Assembly (NCBI RefSeq): GCF_004801415.1
Contig: NZ_SSNX01000012.1
Location: 39,373 to 103,372, forward strand
DNA length: 64,000 nucleotides
Direction: 5' to 3'
Source of the DNA: Deinococcus sp. KSM4-11
Lineage (GTDB): Bacteria; Deinococcota; Deinococci; Deinococcales; Deinococcaceae
Below are positions 26,058-35,389 of this stretch, piece by piece. Each line of letters begins with the position of its first letter. Positions within the stretch are counted from its first letter, which is position 1. A program made the translations under genes and the position numbers. The notes under the pieces were generated by a model. It saw only the letters and a list, made by a program, of their open reading frames with translations, ran no database searches and had not been told where the DNA came from.

Positions 26058-26951
26058 ATGAGTGACAGCAACCAACCCGAGGAATTCCGTGCCCAGGTCG
26101 AACGTCTGGTGGCCGAAGGCAAACTCACCCCCGAGGAAGCCCAGGGCCTCCTTGAAGGATTAGATGGTGGCCGCAGCGACCAGGGCGGCGAACGCAGCGC
26201 CCTGCAATACCGCGAGATCCCCGATGGCACGGACGTCAGCGACGTGCCCCCGGACCTGATCTTGGACGTGAGCGGCTACACCCTGCAGGTCGTGACCGAC
26301 AGCCACCTGAGCCAGCCGCAGCTGCATGCCAACGAGGACGGCCGCCTGGTGCTGGAGGCCACGCCGCAGGGCTGGCGCGTGGCCCGGCAGCGCGGACAGC
26401 AGCACGTCGGCTGGAATGGCGTCAAGGCCATCCTGAGCGTGCCCTTCGCGCCCCGCCACGTGAAGGCCGAGGTGAACGGCGGCAACCTGACCCTCCCGGA
26501 TCTGGGCGGCGAGATGATCGCCGACGTGAACGGCGGCAACGTCCGCATGGGCCGCGCCGCCAGCCTGAAAGCCGACGTGAACGGCGGGAACCTGAATGCC
26601 GCCGAGATGGGCGGCCCCACCAACCTGAACGTGAACGGCGGCAACCTCTCCCTGAGCGGCGCGCACGCCCTGAACGCCAGCGTGAACGGCGGGAACCTCA
26701 AATGGGCTGGGGTGCTCAATGGCGGCGACCACCGCGTGGAAGTCAATGCCGGGAACGCCACCCTGCATCTCATGGACGGCTCCTCCCTGCGCGTGGAGGC
26801 CGACGTGACCGTCGGGGCCTTCAAGGCCGACTTCCCCACCCAGAAGACCGGCTCGTTCATCACCACCCGCCACACCGGCCAGCTCGGGGGCGGCGAGGCC
26901 AGCCTCAGCTGCAAGGTCGCGGCCGGCCAGATCAAGCTCGTCAGCGCGTAA
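26058..26951 (+). CDS. DUF4097-family beta-helix protein with SHOCT-like N-terminus
   Basis: The 297-residue protein begins with a two-helix SHOCT/YvlB-N-like motif (FRAQVERLVAEGKLTPEEAQGLL, residues 7-29), followed by a beta-rich DUF4097 domain. The centre has five VNGGN repeats plus VNAGN, about 20 residues apart, each likely one coil of a right-handed beta-helix. No signal peptide, so probably cytosolic or membrane-peripheral. B. subtilis YvlB relatives are linked to cell-envelope stress. Start ATG 26058 has AGGAGG upstream. First gene of a cluster ending in a DUF2089 gene. Confidence 0.85.
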   Translation: MSDSNQPEEFRAQVERLVAEGKLTPEEAQGLLEGLDGGRSDQGGERSALQYREIPDGTDVSDVPPDLILDVSGYTLQVVTDSHLSQPQLHANEDGRLVLEATPQGWRVARQRGQQHVGWNGVKAILSVPFAPRHVKAEVNGGNLTLPDLGGEMIADVNGGNVRMGRAASLKADVNGGNLNAAEMGGPTNLNVNGGNLSLSGAHALNASVNGGNLKWAGVLNGGDHRVEVNAGNATLHLMDGSSLRVEADVTVGAFKADFPTQKTGSFITTRHTGQLGGGEASLSCKVAAGQIKLVSA

Positions 26952-26996
26952 TCCACGCTGTCCGGTACTCCGTCCTCACACCGCCCTGGAGGCTCC

Positions 26997-27299
26997 ATGA
27001 TGAACGCCACTCCCTACAAGAAGGCCGGCCCATCCATCACCGGCGGGCGCGTGCTGCGCCGGATGCCGGACGCCCGATTGCGCCCCGTTCCCGCTCCATC
27101 CCCCGCGCCTGCCCGCTCCCTGTGGCAACGCCTGTGGGCCGCCCTCTGGCCCATGCCCACGCTGGAACAGCTGTACGCCCGGCAGCAGCGTCACGCCGAA
27201 CCGCAGCACCACCGGCCGGTCATGACCCTGGGTGGCCACCTGGCCCTGCCCTCTTCGGCCACCCGCTCCACTCCCCGCGTGCAGGCGGATCTGTCGTGA
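26997..27299 (+). CDS. Small basic protein of unknown function
   Basis: The 100-residue product is rich in Arg, Pro and His with a Trp-rich centre (SLWQRLWAALWPMP) that could lie on a membrane surface. It has no recognisable domain. GGAGG lies 4 bp before the ATG pair at 26997/27000. It sits between the two SHOCT-like genes on the same strand, so it is likely cotranscribed with them. Confidence 0.62.
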   Translation: MMNATPYKKAGPSITGGRVLRRMPDARLRPVPAPSPAPARSLWQRLWAALWPMPTLEQLYARQQRHAEPQHHRPVMTLGGHLALPSSATRSTPRVQADLS

Positions 27300-27327
27300 C
27301 CGGCCCCCGCGTGCAAAGGACACCCGC

Positions 27328-28077
27328 ATGAAAGAGAAAGTCAAACGCATCCTCGACCTGGTGCGCGCCGGGAAGCTCAGCCTGGAAGACGCCGCGCCCC
27401 TGCTCGCCGCCCTGAATGCCCGGCTCGCGCTGACCGACAGCGACCGCGAACTCGTCGCCTCCCTGCTCGCCCGCGAGGAACTGGATACCGGGCAGGTCGC
27501 CGAGCACCTGCTGCTGCTGCGCGGCCTGAAAGACAGTGCTCCCGGCCCCACGCCACCCCGCCCGCCCCAGCCGCCCCGGCGGCCCCAGGTGATCGTCGGC
27601 GGGCGGCGCGTGGGCGGCCTGGAAGACCTGGGTGAACGGATCGCCTCGCGGCTCGATCACGTGGCCGCGCAGTTCGCCTCTCAGGCGGAACGCTGGGGAG
27701 AGGAGTTCGGCGAGAAGGCCGGACGCTGGGGGGAAGACGTGGATGTCAGAGTGAGCCGGCTGGCCGATGAATTCGAACGCGCCGTAGAACGCACCGTGCA
27801 CGGCGTCCCGGTGGACTCCCCACGCTCCGGCGGTTCCGGCCGCATCCTGCGGATTCAGGTGGAATCCCAGCATGGCGACGAGTTCAACGCGAACATTCCC
27901 CTGAGCCTCGCCACGCACCTGGACAAGCTGATCCCCCCGCACGGTGTGGCCGCCCTGGAAAGCGCCGGCTTCAGCCTGGACACCCTGCGCCTGCTGATCG
28001 AGGCCGAGCCGCCCCCCGGCTCCCTGATCGACGCCGAGGATCAGCACGGCAACGAAGTGCACATCTCGATCAAATGA
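27328..28077 (+). CDS. SHOCT-like-domain protein, 249 residues
   Basis: The N-terminus (KEKVKRILDLVRAGKLSLEDAAPLLAAL, residues 2-29) repeats the motif that opens the DUF4097 protein. A second helical unit (30-70), a Pro-rich linker and an amphipathic helical stretch (GEEFGEKAGRWGEDVDVRVSRLADEFERAVE) follow; the last ~75 residues are a small alpha/beta domain (NANIPLSLATHLDKLIPP). No membrane helix. Function unknown. Third gene of the cluster, closed by the hairpin at 28093-28144. Confidence 0.8.
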   Translation: MKEKVKRILDLVRAGKLSLEDAAPLLAALNARLALTDSDRELVASLLAREELDTGQVAEHLLLLRGLKDSAPGPTPPRPPQPPRRPQVIVGGRRVGGLEDLGERIASRLDHVAAQFASQAERWGEEFGEKAGRWGEDVDVRVSRLADEFERAVERTVHGVPVDSPRSGGSGRILRIQVESQHGDEFNANIPLSLATHLDKLIPPHGVAALESAGFSLDTLRLLIEAEPPPGSLIDAEDQHGNEVHISIK

Positions 28078-28092
28078 GGCCGAGATTCGAGC

Positions 28093-28144
28093 GCACAGGG
28101 CACGGGGCCACACGGTTGAAGTCTGTGTGCCCCGTGCCCTGTGC
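28093..28144 (+). terminator. Strong 16-bp hairpin between the SHOCT-like and DUF2089 genes
   Basis: The arms at 28093-28108 and 28129-28144 are perfectly complementary over 16 bp and continue after a one-base bulge for 4 more bp. It lies 16 bp past the stop at 28077. No T-run follows. The right arm sits where the -35 region of the next gene would be. Confidence 0.75.
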
Positions 28145-28165
28145 CCTGTGGGTACAGTGACCCGT

Positions 28166-28519
28166 ATGCGCCCCCTGCCCCTGCCCTTCCCGGACGAGAC
28201 CGACTCACCGCTGGTGACGGAACTGCGGTTCCCGACCAGCGGCGTGACCGTGCGCGGCGTGTTCGAACTGAACGAGTTCGCGGTGCTCACCCCGGACAAC
28301 CTGGAATTCCTGCGCCTGTACATCCGCGTGCGTGGCAACCTCAAGGAGGTCGAGCGGGTGCTGGGTGTCAGTTACCCCACGGTGCGCGCCCGTTTCGACA
28401 CGCTGCTGCGCGCCATCGGCTACGAACCCGAACTGGCCGACCCACACGCCGAGGTGCTGAGCAGCCTGGAACGCGGCGAGATCACGCCGGAGGAAGCGGC
28501 CCGCAAACTGCGGCGCTAG
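28166..28519 (+). CDS. DUF2089-like regulator with C-terminal SHOCT-like motif
   Basis: The 117-residue protein has a helical DNA-binding-like core (LTPDNLEFLRLYIRVRGNLKEVERVLGVSYPTVRARFDTLL), in which GVSYPTVRARFDTLL is a helix-turn-helix recognition helix, as in DUF2089. It ends with VLSSLERGEITPEEAARKL, the same short helical motif as the N-termini of the two larger proteins upstream. The usual zinc-ribbon at the start of DUF2089 is missing. It probably regulates the cluster. The ATG is 7 bp after TACAGT (28153-28158), so it has its own leaderless promoter. Confidence 0.84.
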   Translation: MRPLPLPFPDETDSPLVTELRFPTSGVTVRGVFELNEFAVLTPDNLEFLRLYIRVRGNLKEVERVLGVSYPTVRARFDTLLRAIGYEPELADPHAEVLSSLERGEITPEEAARKLRR

Positions 28520-28526
28520 CTCCAGT

Positions 28527-28862
28527 TCAGAAGACCTTGCTTCCAAGCTTCGCCTCGGTCGCCGGAGTCAGGAAGGTGGCCTCGCCGCTCGGCGCGCCGG
28601 GATACTGCACCCCCAGCACCAATACCTCTGAGGTTTCAGCACCGATCTGGCGCGGCGCGAAGTTCAGGACGCCCACCACCTGCCGGCCGATCAGGTCGCC
28701 GGCCGCGTGCCCGGTAAAGCGGCCCACGCTGACCCGGGTTCCGAACTTCCCGAAGTCGATGGTCAGCCGGTACGACGCTTTCGGGGCGTCCGGTGCGGGC
28801 TGTGCGTCCACGATCCGGCCCAGGCGCACGTCGAGGCGGCCCAGGGTGTCCTCGAAACTCAC
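28527..28862 (-). CDS. csaA: CsaA-type tRNA-binding-domain protein
   Basis: About 111 residues forming one OB-fold tRNA_bind domain: LDVRLGRIVDAQ, YRLTIDFGKFGTRVSVG, LIGRQVVGVLNFAPRQIG and SEVLVLG are the CsaA hallmarks. CsaA proteins are homodimers with export-related chaperone activity in Bacillus and bind tRNA. I chose the GTG at 28860-28862 because AAGGA lies 5 bp upstream and the length then equals the family's ~110; a GTG at 28886 is possible. It converges with the DUF2089 gene 7 bp away. Confidence 0.9.
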   Translation of the reverse strand: MSFEDTLGRLDVRLGRIVDAQPAPDAPKASYRLTIDFGKFGTRVSVGRFTGHAAGDLIGRQVVGVLNFAPRQIGAETSEVLVLGVQYPGAPSGEATFLTPATEAKLGSKVF

Positions 28863-28904
28863 GGTGTCCTTCAGTTCGGTCGCCACGGTTCAGGGTGGCA
28901 CACC

Positions 28905-29417
28905 TCAGATCAAGGTGCCCAGGTCGTCCCAGACCATCCGGATCTCGGTGAGTGGCCCGTCGGTCTTCGAACCGGCCTCCCGTGCGCCCTGCCGGGCATA
29001 CCACGCTCGCGTGGGATTGACGTCCAGCACCCACAGGGCCAGATTCCGCGCCCCGCCGTTCCACGCCGCCTGCGCGGCGGCCTGCAGCAGCGCCCGGCCG
29101 GTGCCGTATCCGTGAACCTCCCGCAGGGTGTACAGCGCCCCGAGTTCGGCGTCGTAGCCCGGATGGTCGCGGGGCGGCCCGACGGCTGCGAAGCCCACCA
29201 CCCCGCGGGCCGTCGTGGCCACCACGACCCCGCCCCGGTCGCCAGACAGCCGGTCGAGCCACATTGCCGTGCGCCGCGTCCGCATGTCGTCATCGGTCAT
29301 GCGGGCCAGGAAGTCCTCCGGCATCAGACCGGTGTAGGTTTCGCGCCATCCCATGACGTGCACGTGGGCAATACCCGGGGCGTCGTCCGGTGTGGCGGGG
29401 CGAATCAGGGTGGGCAT
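28905..29417 (-). CDS. GNAT-family N-acetyltransferase
   Basis: The 170-residue protein begins LIRPATPDDAPGIAHVHVMGWRETY and has strand GVVGFAAVGPPRD, followed by LYTLREVHGYGTGRALLQAA. That is the acetyl-CoA loop (R/Q-x2-G-x-G/A), with HGYGTG here. It closes with ALWVLDVNPTRAWYARQGARE, the usual GNAT end. The acceptor substrate is not predictable. It lies 18 bp from csaA on the same strand and may be cotranscribed with it. Confidence 0.88.
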   Translation of the reverse strand: MPTLIRPATPDDAPGIAHVHVMGWRETYTGLMPEDFLARMTDDDMRTRRTAMWLDRLSGDRGGVVVATTARGVVGFAAVGPPRDHPGYDAELGALYTLREVHGYGTGRALLQAAAQAAWNGGARNLALWVLDVNPTRAWYARQGAREAGSKTDGPLTEIRMVWDDLGTLI

Positions 29418-29447
29418 GCCGGCAGCAGGGAAAAGGGGGCCCGGCGT

Positions 29448-30143
29448 TCAGTTCCCTTCGTCGATATAGCGCCGCAGGGCGTCCATGCGTACCACGATGG
29501 GCGTGCGGGCGCGGACGATCGCGCCGTCGCTCTTGAGCTTGCCGAGCGAGTGGCTGACCGTCTCGCGGGTCGCGCCGACCATCCGGGCGATGTCTTCCTG
29601 GTTCAGCTTGAGGTTCAGTTCGACGCCCTGGCTGTGGGGCCGGCCGAACTCGCGCGCCAGACGGTAGAGCAGGCTCGCCACGCGCTCTGGAGCGGAGTAC
29701 GCGTTCACGGTGGCCGTCCAGGCCTGCGCCTCGAAGAACCGAGCAGCCATCAGGCGGATCAGTTTCATGGCGAGGTCCGGCTTGGTGTTCAGGAGTTTCT
29801 GGAGTTCGTTGCGCGGCAGCACGATCAGCACCGTGCGTTCCAGCGCCTCGGCCTGGGTGGGGCGGCGTTCCTCGGGTTGCAGCAGCAGTTCCCCGAAGGT
29901 GTCGTGCTGCCCGATGACGCCCAGGATGGCTTCCTTGCCGTTCGGGAAGAGTTTGCTGATCTTCACGAGACCGCTGCGCACGAAATACAGCGCGTCGGCG
30001 GGATCGTCCATGCGGTAGATGACCTCGCCGGGCTGGAAGGAACGGTAGGGCGTCGTCGCGGCCACGCGTTCCAGTTCGGCCAGTTCCAGGTCGGCAAACA
30101 ATTCTGTTCGCTTCAGATGCCAGACCAGGCTCGGATAGTTCAT
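29448..30143 (-). CDS. CRP/FNR-family transcription regulator (possible DdrI orthologue)
   Basis: The 231-residue protein has a cyclic-nucleotide-binding beta-roll (about 15-125, FQPGEVIYRMDDPADALYFVRSGLVK and DTFGELLLQ), a long dimer helix and a winged HTH (about 165-225, LNQEDIARMVGATRETVSHSLGKLKSDG). No Cys cluster for an FNR iron-sulfur centre is present. D. radiodurans DdrI is a CRP-type regulator of stress genes with similar size; orthology here is a guess. The ATG is 10 bp after TATCCT, leaving almost no leader. Divergent from the acyl-CoA dehydrogenase gene. Confidence 0.9.
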   Translation of the reverse strand: MNYPSLVWHLKRTELFADLELAELERVAATTPYRSFQPGEVIYRMDDPADALYFVRSGLVKISKLFPNGKEAILGVIGQHDTFGELLLQPEERRPTQAEALERTVLIVLPRNELQKLLNTKPDLAMKLIRLMAARFFEAQAWTATVNAYSAPERVASLLYRLAREFGRPHSQGVELNLKLNQEDIARMVGATRETVSHSLGKLKSDGAIVRARTPIVVRMDALRRYIDEGN

Positions 30144-30300
30144 GATCCGTTACAGGATACCCGAAAAGGTAAGCGAAAACGCAGATTATGCCGGGCGAGT
30201 CGGAACGCATAGCTGATTGCCTGGTCAGCCGTCATGAGAGAAATGAAGTCCGCGTGATCGGGCGTCCGGCACACGGCGGGTGGCCGGTGGGACGGGCGCG

Positions 30301-30328
30301 TGACTTTTGCCCCCAAAAGTTTTATACT
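30301..30328 (+). promoter_or_regulatory. Acyl-CoA dehydrogenase promoter with an 18-bp operator dyad in the spacer
   Basis: TGACTT (30301-30306) and TATACT (30323-30328) are 16 bp apart. ACTTTTG-CCCC-CAAAAGT (30303-30320) is a perfect 7-bp inverted repeat covering the -35 end and the spacer, a typical repressor site. Confidence 0.75.
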
Positions 30329-30398
30329 CGGTTCAAATTGCGGTGCCGGGAAGCCACCTCCAGGGTGGAGTGTTCCCATCCGAGGAGGAGCGAAACCC

Positions 30399-32234
<1,836 letters not shown>

Positions 32235-32252
32235 CCCGGAGTGTGAAGGTCG

Positions 32253-32279
32253 CGCCCCTGCCCGTCATGGGTGGGGGCG
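32253..32279 (+). terminator. Terminator hairpin after the acyl-CoA dehydrogenase gene
   Basis: An 11-bp stem with two mismatches (32253-32263 with 32269-32279) and a 5-base loop lies 18 bp past the stop and is followed by TGTTCATGTGG, a weak T-containing tail. Confidence 0.65.
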
Positions 32280-32404
32280 TGTTCATGTGGTAGCGCTGAC
32301 GGGGCCCTGTCCGCCACGTCGGGTGGCCGCAGGCGGGGGCCGTGCCCAGCGGAAGTGGCCCCTGACACGGCAACCCCCACCCCTTGTCCGTCGTATAAGT
32401 GGGT

Positions 32405-33157
32405 ATGACCAAGCCGGTGAAAACGGAGACCGTGATCACGACCCAGCCCGTGGGTGACCTCGCGCCCAGACGGGTGTCCGGGGGGCACATCGCGCTGGCG
32501 ACCGGGGGGAGCCTGCTGGGCCTGGTGGTGCTGGCGGGCGCGGCCGTGGCGCTGTTCCACGTGGCCATGACGACCGTGACCCTGGTGGCTTTCGGCGTGG
32601 CGGCGCTGGCCGTGCTGTTCCTGATGCCCGCGCTGATCCAGGCGCTCAGTGCCTCCCGCGTGCGGGCGAAGGAGGCCGTGGCACGTGCCATGCCGCTGGA
32701 GACCCTGATCGTGCAGCGCAAGCAGTTCGAGAACCTGATCACCGCCAAGGCGCAGCAGCTTCAGGAGGCGAACGGGCACCTCGCCGACTTCCAGCGCCTG
32801 ATCGACGCGAACCGCAAGGACATGGATCCGGCCGACACCGCCCGCTGGGAACAGGATCTGCAGATCAGCAAGGACGCCTTCGCGCGCGCGCAGACGCACC
32901 TGACGGATCTCCGGTCGGATCTGGCCGAGTTCGACCGGCAGATCCAGAAAGCCCGCATCGACACGCAGCTCGCGCAGGCCAAGGGCAACGTCGCCTCGGC
33001 CCTGCAGCAGGCGAACCTGAGCGCCGAGGATCGGCACGTGACGGAAAGTGCCCTCTCTGAGATCGCTCGCCGCGCCGGTCGGAACGCGGAACTGCTCGAT
33101 CAGGCCCTCACGGCCGGGCAGGACAGCAGCCGCGCCGGTCGCGGGGGGACGCCTTGA
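32405..33157 (+). CDS. Membrane-anchored coiled-coil protein (PspA-like layout), unknown function
   Basis: The 250-residue protein has a ~28-residue cytosolic tail, two membrane helices (about 30-52 and 56-78), then a long charged coiled coil (85-200: QRKQFENLITAKAQQLQEANGHLADFQRLIDANRKDMD). A short flexible end follows. The layout recalls phage-shock-type scaffold proteins but no family match is certain. TATAAG sits 5 bp before the ATG; an in-frame GTG at 32399 would lie inside that box. The next gene overlaps its stop. Confidence 0.75.
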   Translation: MTKPVKTETVITTQPVGDLAPRRVSGGHIALATGGSLLGLVVLAGAAVALFHVAMTTVTLVAFGVAALAVLFLMPALIQALSASRVRAKEAVARAMPLETLIVQRKQFENLITAKAQQLQEANGHLADFQRLIDANRKDMDPADTARWEQDLQISKDAFARAQTHLTDLRSDLAEFDRQIQKARIDTQLAQAKGNVASALQQANLSAEDRHVTESALSEIARRAGRNAELLDQALTAGQDSSRAGRGGTP

Positions 33158-33336
33158 GCCGCTCGCGTCTGCTCGGGACGATCCTGTTCGTGGTGTTGCT
33201 GGCCTGCGTGGCCGTGGTTGTGCTCGACCAGATGGGCGTGTTCAGCGGCTCGCAGACCGCCGGGCCACCCGCCCCCTCGCCCAGCGCGCCCGCCGGCACC
33301 CCGACCAACGGCAGCGGCTACGGCGAACTGAAATGA
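33154..33336 (+). CDS. Small single-pass membrane protein, 60 residues
   Basis: It has one hydrophobic helix (about 6-26, [19 protein letters not shown]) followed by a Pro/Ser/Gly-rich outside tail. The start codon is TTG, overlapping the stop of the coiled-coil gene (TTGA) with a GGGGGG-rich site just upstream. Function unknown; tight coupling suggests that it works with the coiled-coil membrane protein. Confidence 0.65.
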   Translation: MSRSRLLGTILFVVLLACVAVVVLDQMGVFSGSQTAGPPAPSPSAPAGTPTNGSGYGELK

Positions 33337-33356
33337 CCCTCACCTGGAGGAACGAC

Positions 33357-34235
33357 GTGAAAGCACTGTCCCTGACCCTCGCCCTGACGCTCACCGCCGC
33401 GCAGGCCGCGCCCGCCACCTTCCTGAACGTCGCGACCGGCAGTTCCACCGGCACCTACTCGGCCATGTTCAAGAACATCGGCGTGCAGTGCGCGCAGAGC
33501 GCGTACCTCAAGGAACGCGGCACCAGCGGCAGCCTGGAGAACATCGACCTGCTGCTCAGCAACCAGGTCTCGCTGGCCTTCGTGCAGAGCGACGTCCTGA
33601 AGGCCAAGCAGCAGATCGACCAGGACGCCCGCGTGGACAACATCAAGGCCCTGTTGCCCCTGCACAACGAGGAAGTGCACCTGTTCGCCAAACCGGCGGT
33701 CGTGAAGAAGAACATCTTCGGAAAGACCACCACGACCGGCGTGACCACCTTCGCCGACCTGAAGAACAAGCGGGTCGCCGCGTGGGGCGGCAGCCTGATC
33801 ACCGCGAAGGTGCTCAGCGCCAAGCTGGCCGTGCCGTACACCATCCTGAGCGTCAAGGACCGCGACGCCGCCTTCGCCGCCCTGAACGCCGGACAGGTCG
33901 ACGCCATCCTGGCCGTGGTCGGTCAGCCTGCCCCCTGGGTGAAGGATCTCAATGGCGTGAATCTGGTGCCCGTGCCGTACACGGCGGCCCTCAGCGGCCT
34001 GTACTCCAGCGCCAAACTGCTGTACGAGAACATGGGCGCCGATGCCGTCCCCACCGTCGCCGTGCAGAGCGTCCTGGTGACCCGCGACTTCAAGACGGCC
34101 GACAAGAAGAAGATCCTGCTCGACTACCAGAAGTGCGCCATCAACCACCTCGTGAACCTTCAGGAAGACGAGGGCATGCACCCCAAATGGCAGGAAGTGA
34201 CGTTCAAGACGTGGCCCTGGCCGCAGTACAAGTAA
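33357..34235 (+). CDS. TAXI-family TRAP transporter solute-binding protein
   Basis: The 292-residue protein starts with a signal peptide ([17 protein letters not shown]). The mature part has TAXI features: [17 protein letters not shown] at the ligand site, [27 protein letters not shown], and [22 protein letters not shown] proteins feed TRAP membrane subunits and often bind glutamate-like acids. No TRAP membrane gene lies nearby, so this is an orphan or works with a distant partner. I chose the GTG at 33357 with GGAGG 6 bp upstream; an ATG at 33333 overlapping the previous stop would add eight residues. Confidence 0.9.
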   Translation: MKALSLTLALTLTAAQAAPATFLNVATGSSTGTYSAMFKNIGVQCAQSAYLKERGTSGSLENIDLLLSNQVSLAFVQSDVLKAKQQIDQDARVDNIKALLPLHNEEVHLFAKPAVVKKNIFGKTTTTGVTTFADLKNKRVAAWGGSLITAKVLSAKLAVPYTILSVKDRDAAFAALNAGQVDAILAVVGQPAPWVKDLNGVNLVPVPYTAALSGLYSSAKLLYENMGADAVPTVAVQSVLVTRDFKTADKKKILLDYQKCAINHLVNLQEDEGMHPKWQEVTFKTWPWPQYK

Positions 34236-34387
34236 CCAAGACAAGTAACCAGCGGGCGGAGGGCGTCTCCAGGTGGGACGCCCGTCTCCCTGCTGAACGC
34301 GCTGCCGGGTCGCCGGTGCGGGCGTCTGTGCCGTGCGCTGACACCGCACTCAGCCATCGTCAGCCCGCGCGTGGTACCACTACCGGT

Positions 34388-35218
34388 ATGAGGTTCCCCG
34401 CTGCCCTCCAGTGCGCCCTGCTGGGTGTCCTGCTGGCCAGTCCGGCGTGGGCGGCCCCGGCCGGCCCGGATGTCGAGCGGGTGGCCGTGCGCGCCGCGCA
34501 GGCGCTGGACGGTGTGCTGCGCAGTTGCCCGGCGAGTTTCTCTAAGATCGGCACCGACGCGAAGGCGTGCGTCGGGGTGGGCGGCACCGTCGAGGAAGTG
34601 CGCGTGACGCTGGGCGCGGCCTTCTCGGGTGAGCTGTACGGCGTGTGGCGCAGCCGGGACGGGCAGGTCAGCGTGTTCAACTGGGTGGCGACCACGGCCG
34701 GGCACGTGTACCTGCGGGTGCAGCCGGATCCGGATGGCCGGGCGCAGTCCCTCGTGTACCTGGACGTTCCGCCGGACAGTAGCGGCAGCGCCAGTCCCGG
34801 GAGCGGGACGCAGCTCGGCAGCGTGACCCTGACGCCAGTGCCCGGCAGTGCTGGATCTCCGGCCGCGGATCCGGCCAGCACAGTTCCCCAGGCGCCGGCC
34901 GGCACGCCCGATGCGGGAACGGCTCCTGTCGCAGCCGACAAGGCCGGGGCGCCCGTGCCGTTCCGGCGCACGCTGGGAGTGGCCACGCCCCGGATGAGTG
35001 GCCCCGACGTGCTGGCCGTGCAGAACCGCCTGATCAGCCTGATGCGCCCGGCGCGGCCCGGGCGGGGGGACGGCTGGTTCGGGCCGGTCACGGCGGCGAC
35101 CGTGCGGGCCTTCCAGGGCGCGAACGGCCTGCCCGTCACGGGGAAGGTCGACCGGGCGACGTGGGACGCGCTGTTCTCGGCGTCGGCGCGGCCTTACACG
35201 CCTCCGAAGACCTCCTGA
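34388..35218 (+). CDS. Secreted peptidoglycan-binding-domain protein
   Basis: The 276-residue protein has a signal peptide (cut after AWA, residue ~22), a unique N-terminal domain (about 25-140) with one Cys pair (LRSCPAS and AKACVGV), a Pro/Ala/Ser-rich linker (150-195), and a C-terminal PG_binding_1 domain (about 198-265: [49 protein letters not shown]). It should attach to the cell wall. No catalytic domain is visible. It precedes the N-acetylmuramoyl-alanine amidase gene by 171 bp, consistent with a wall-related job. Confidence 0.88.
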   Translation: MRFPAALQCALLGVLLASPAWAAPAGPDVERVAVRAAQALDGVLRSCPASFSKIGTDAKACVGVGGTVEEVRVTLGAAFSGELYGVWRSRDGQVSVFNWVATTAGHVYLRVQPDPDGRAQSLVYLDVPPDSSGSASPGSGTQLGSVTLTPVPGSAGSPAADPASTVPQAPAGTPDAGTAPVAADKAGAPVPFRRTLGVATPRMSGPDVLAVQNRLISLMRPARPGRGDGWFGPVTAATVRAFQGANGLPVTGKVDRATWDALFSASARPYTPPKTS

Positions 35219-35389
35219 TCGGCGTGCTGCCGTCTGGTGGCCGGGGATGTGACAGTGCTGTGGGAGCCCCGGTGCTATGAGTGGGTCATGTCAGGTTCGT
35301 TGCGCGCCGCCGTTTCCTCCGTGCTGGTCGCAGGGAATGTGAGGGACGCCGGTCGGTTCTCACGCGCTGCTCGGCCAGAATGGGGAGTC

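Noticed and set aside
26058..26951. CRISPR-like short repeats in the VNGGN region
   Set aside because: The repeats are in frame within a coding gene, vary in sequence and have coding spacers; they are protein repeats.
29448..30143. FNR-type oxygen sensor
   Set aside because: No N-terminal Cys cluster for an iron-sulfur centre; a CRP-type regulator fits better.
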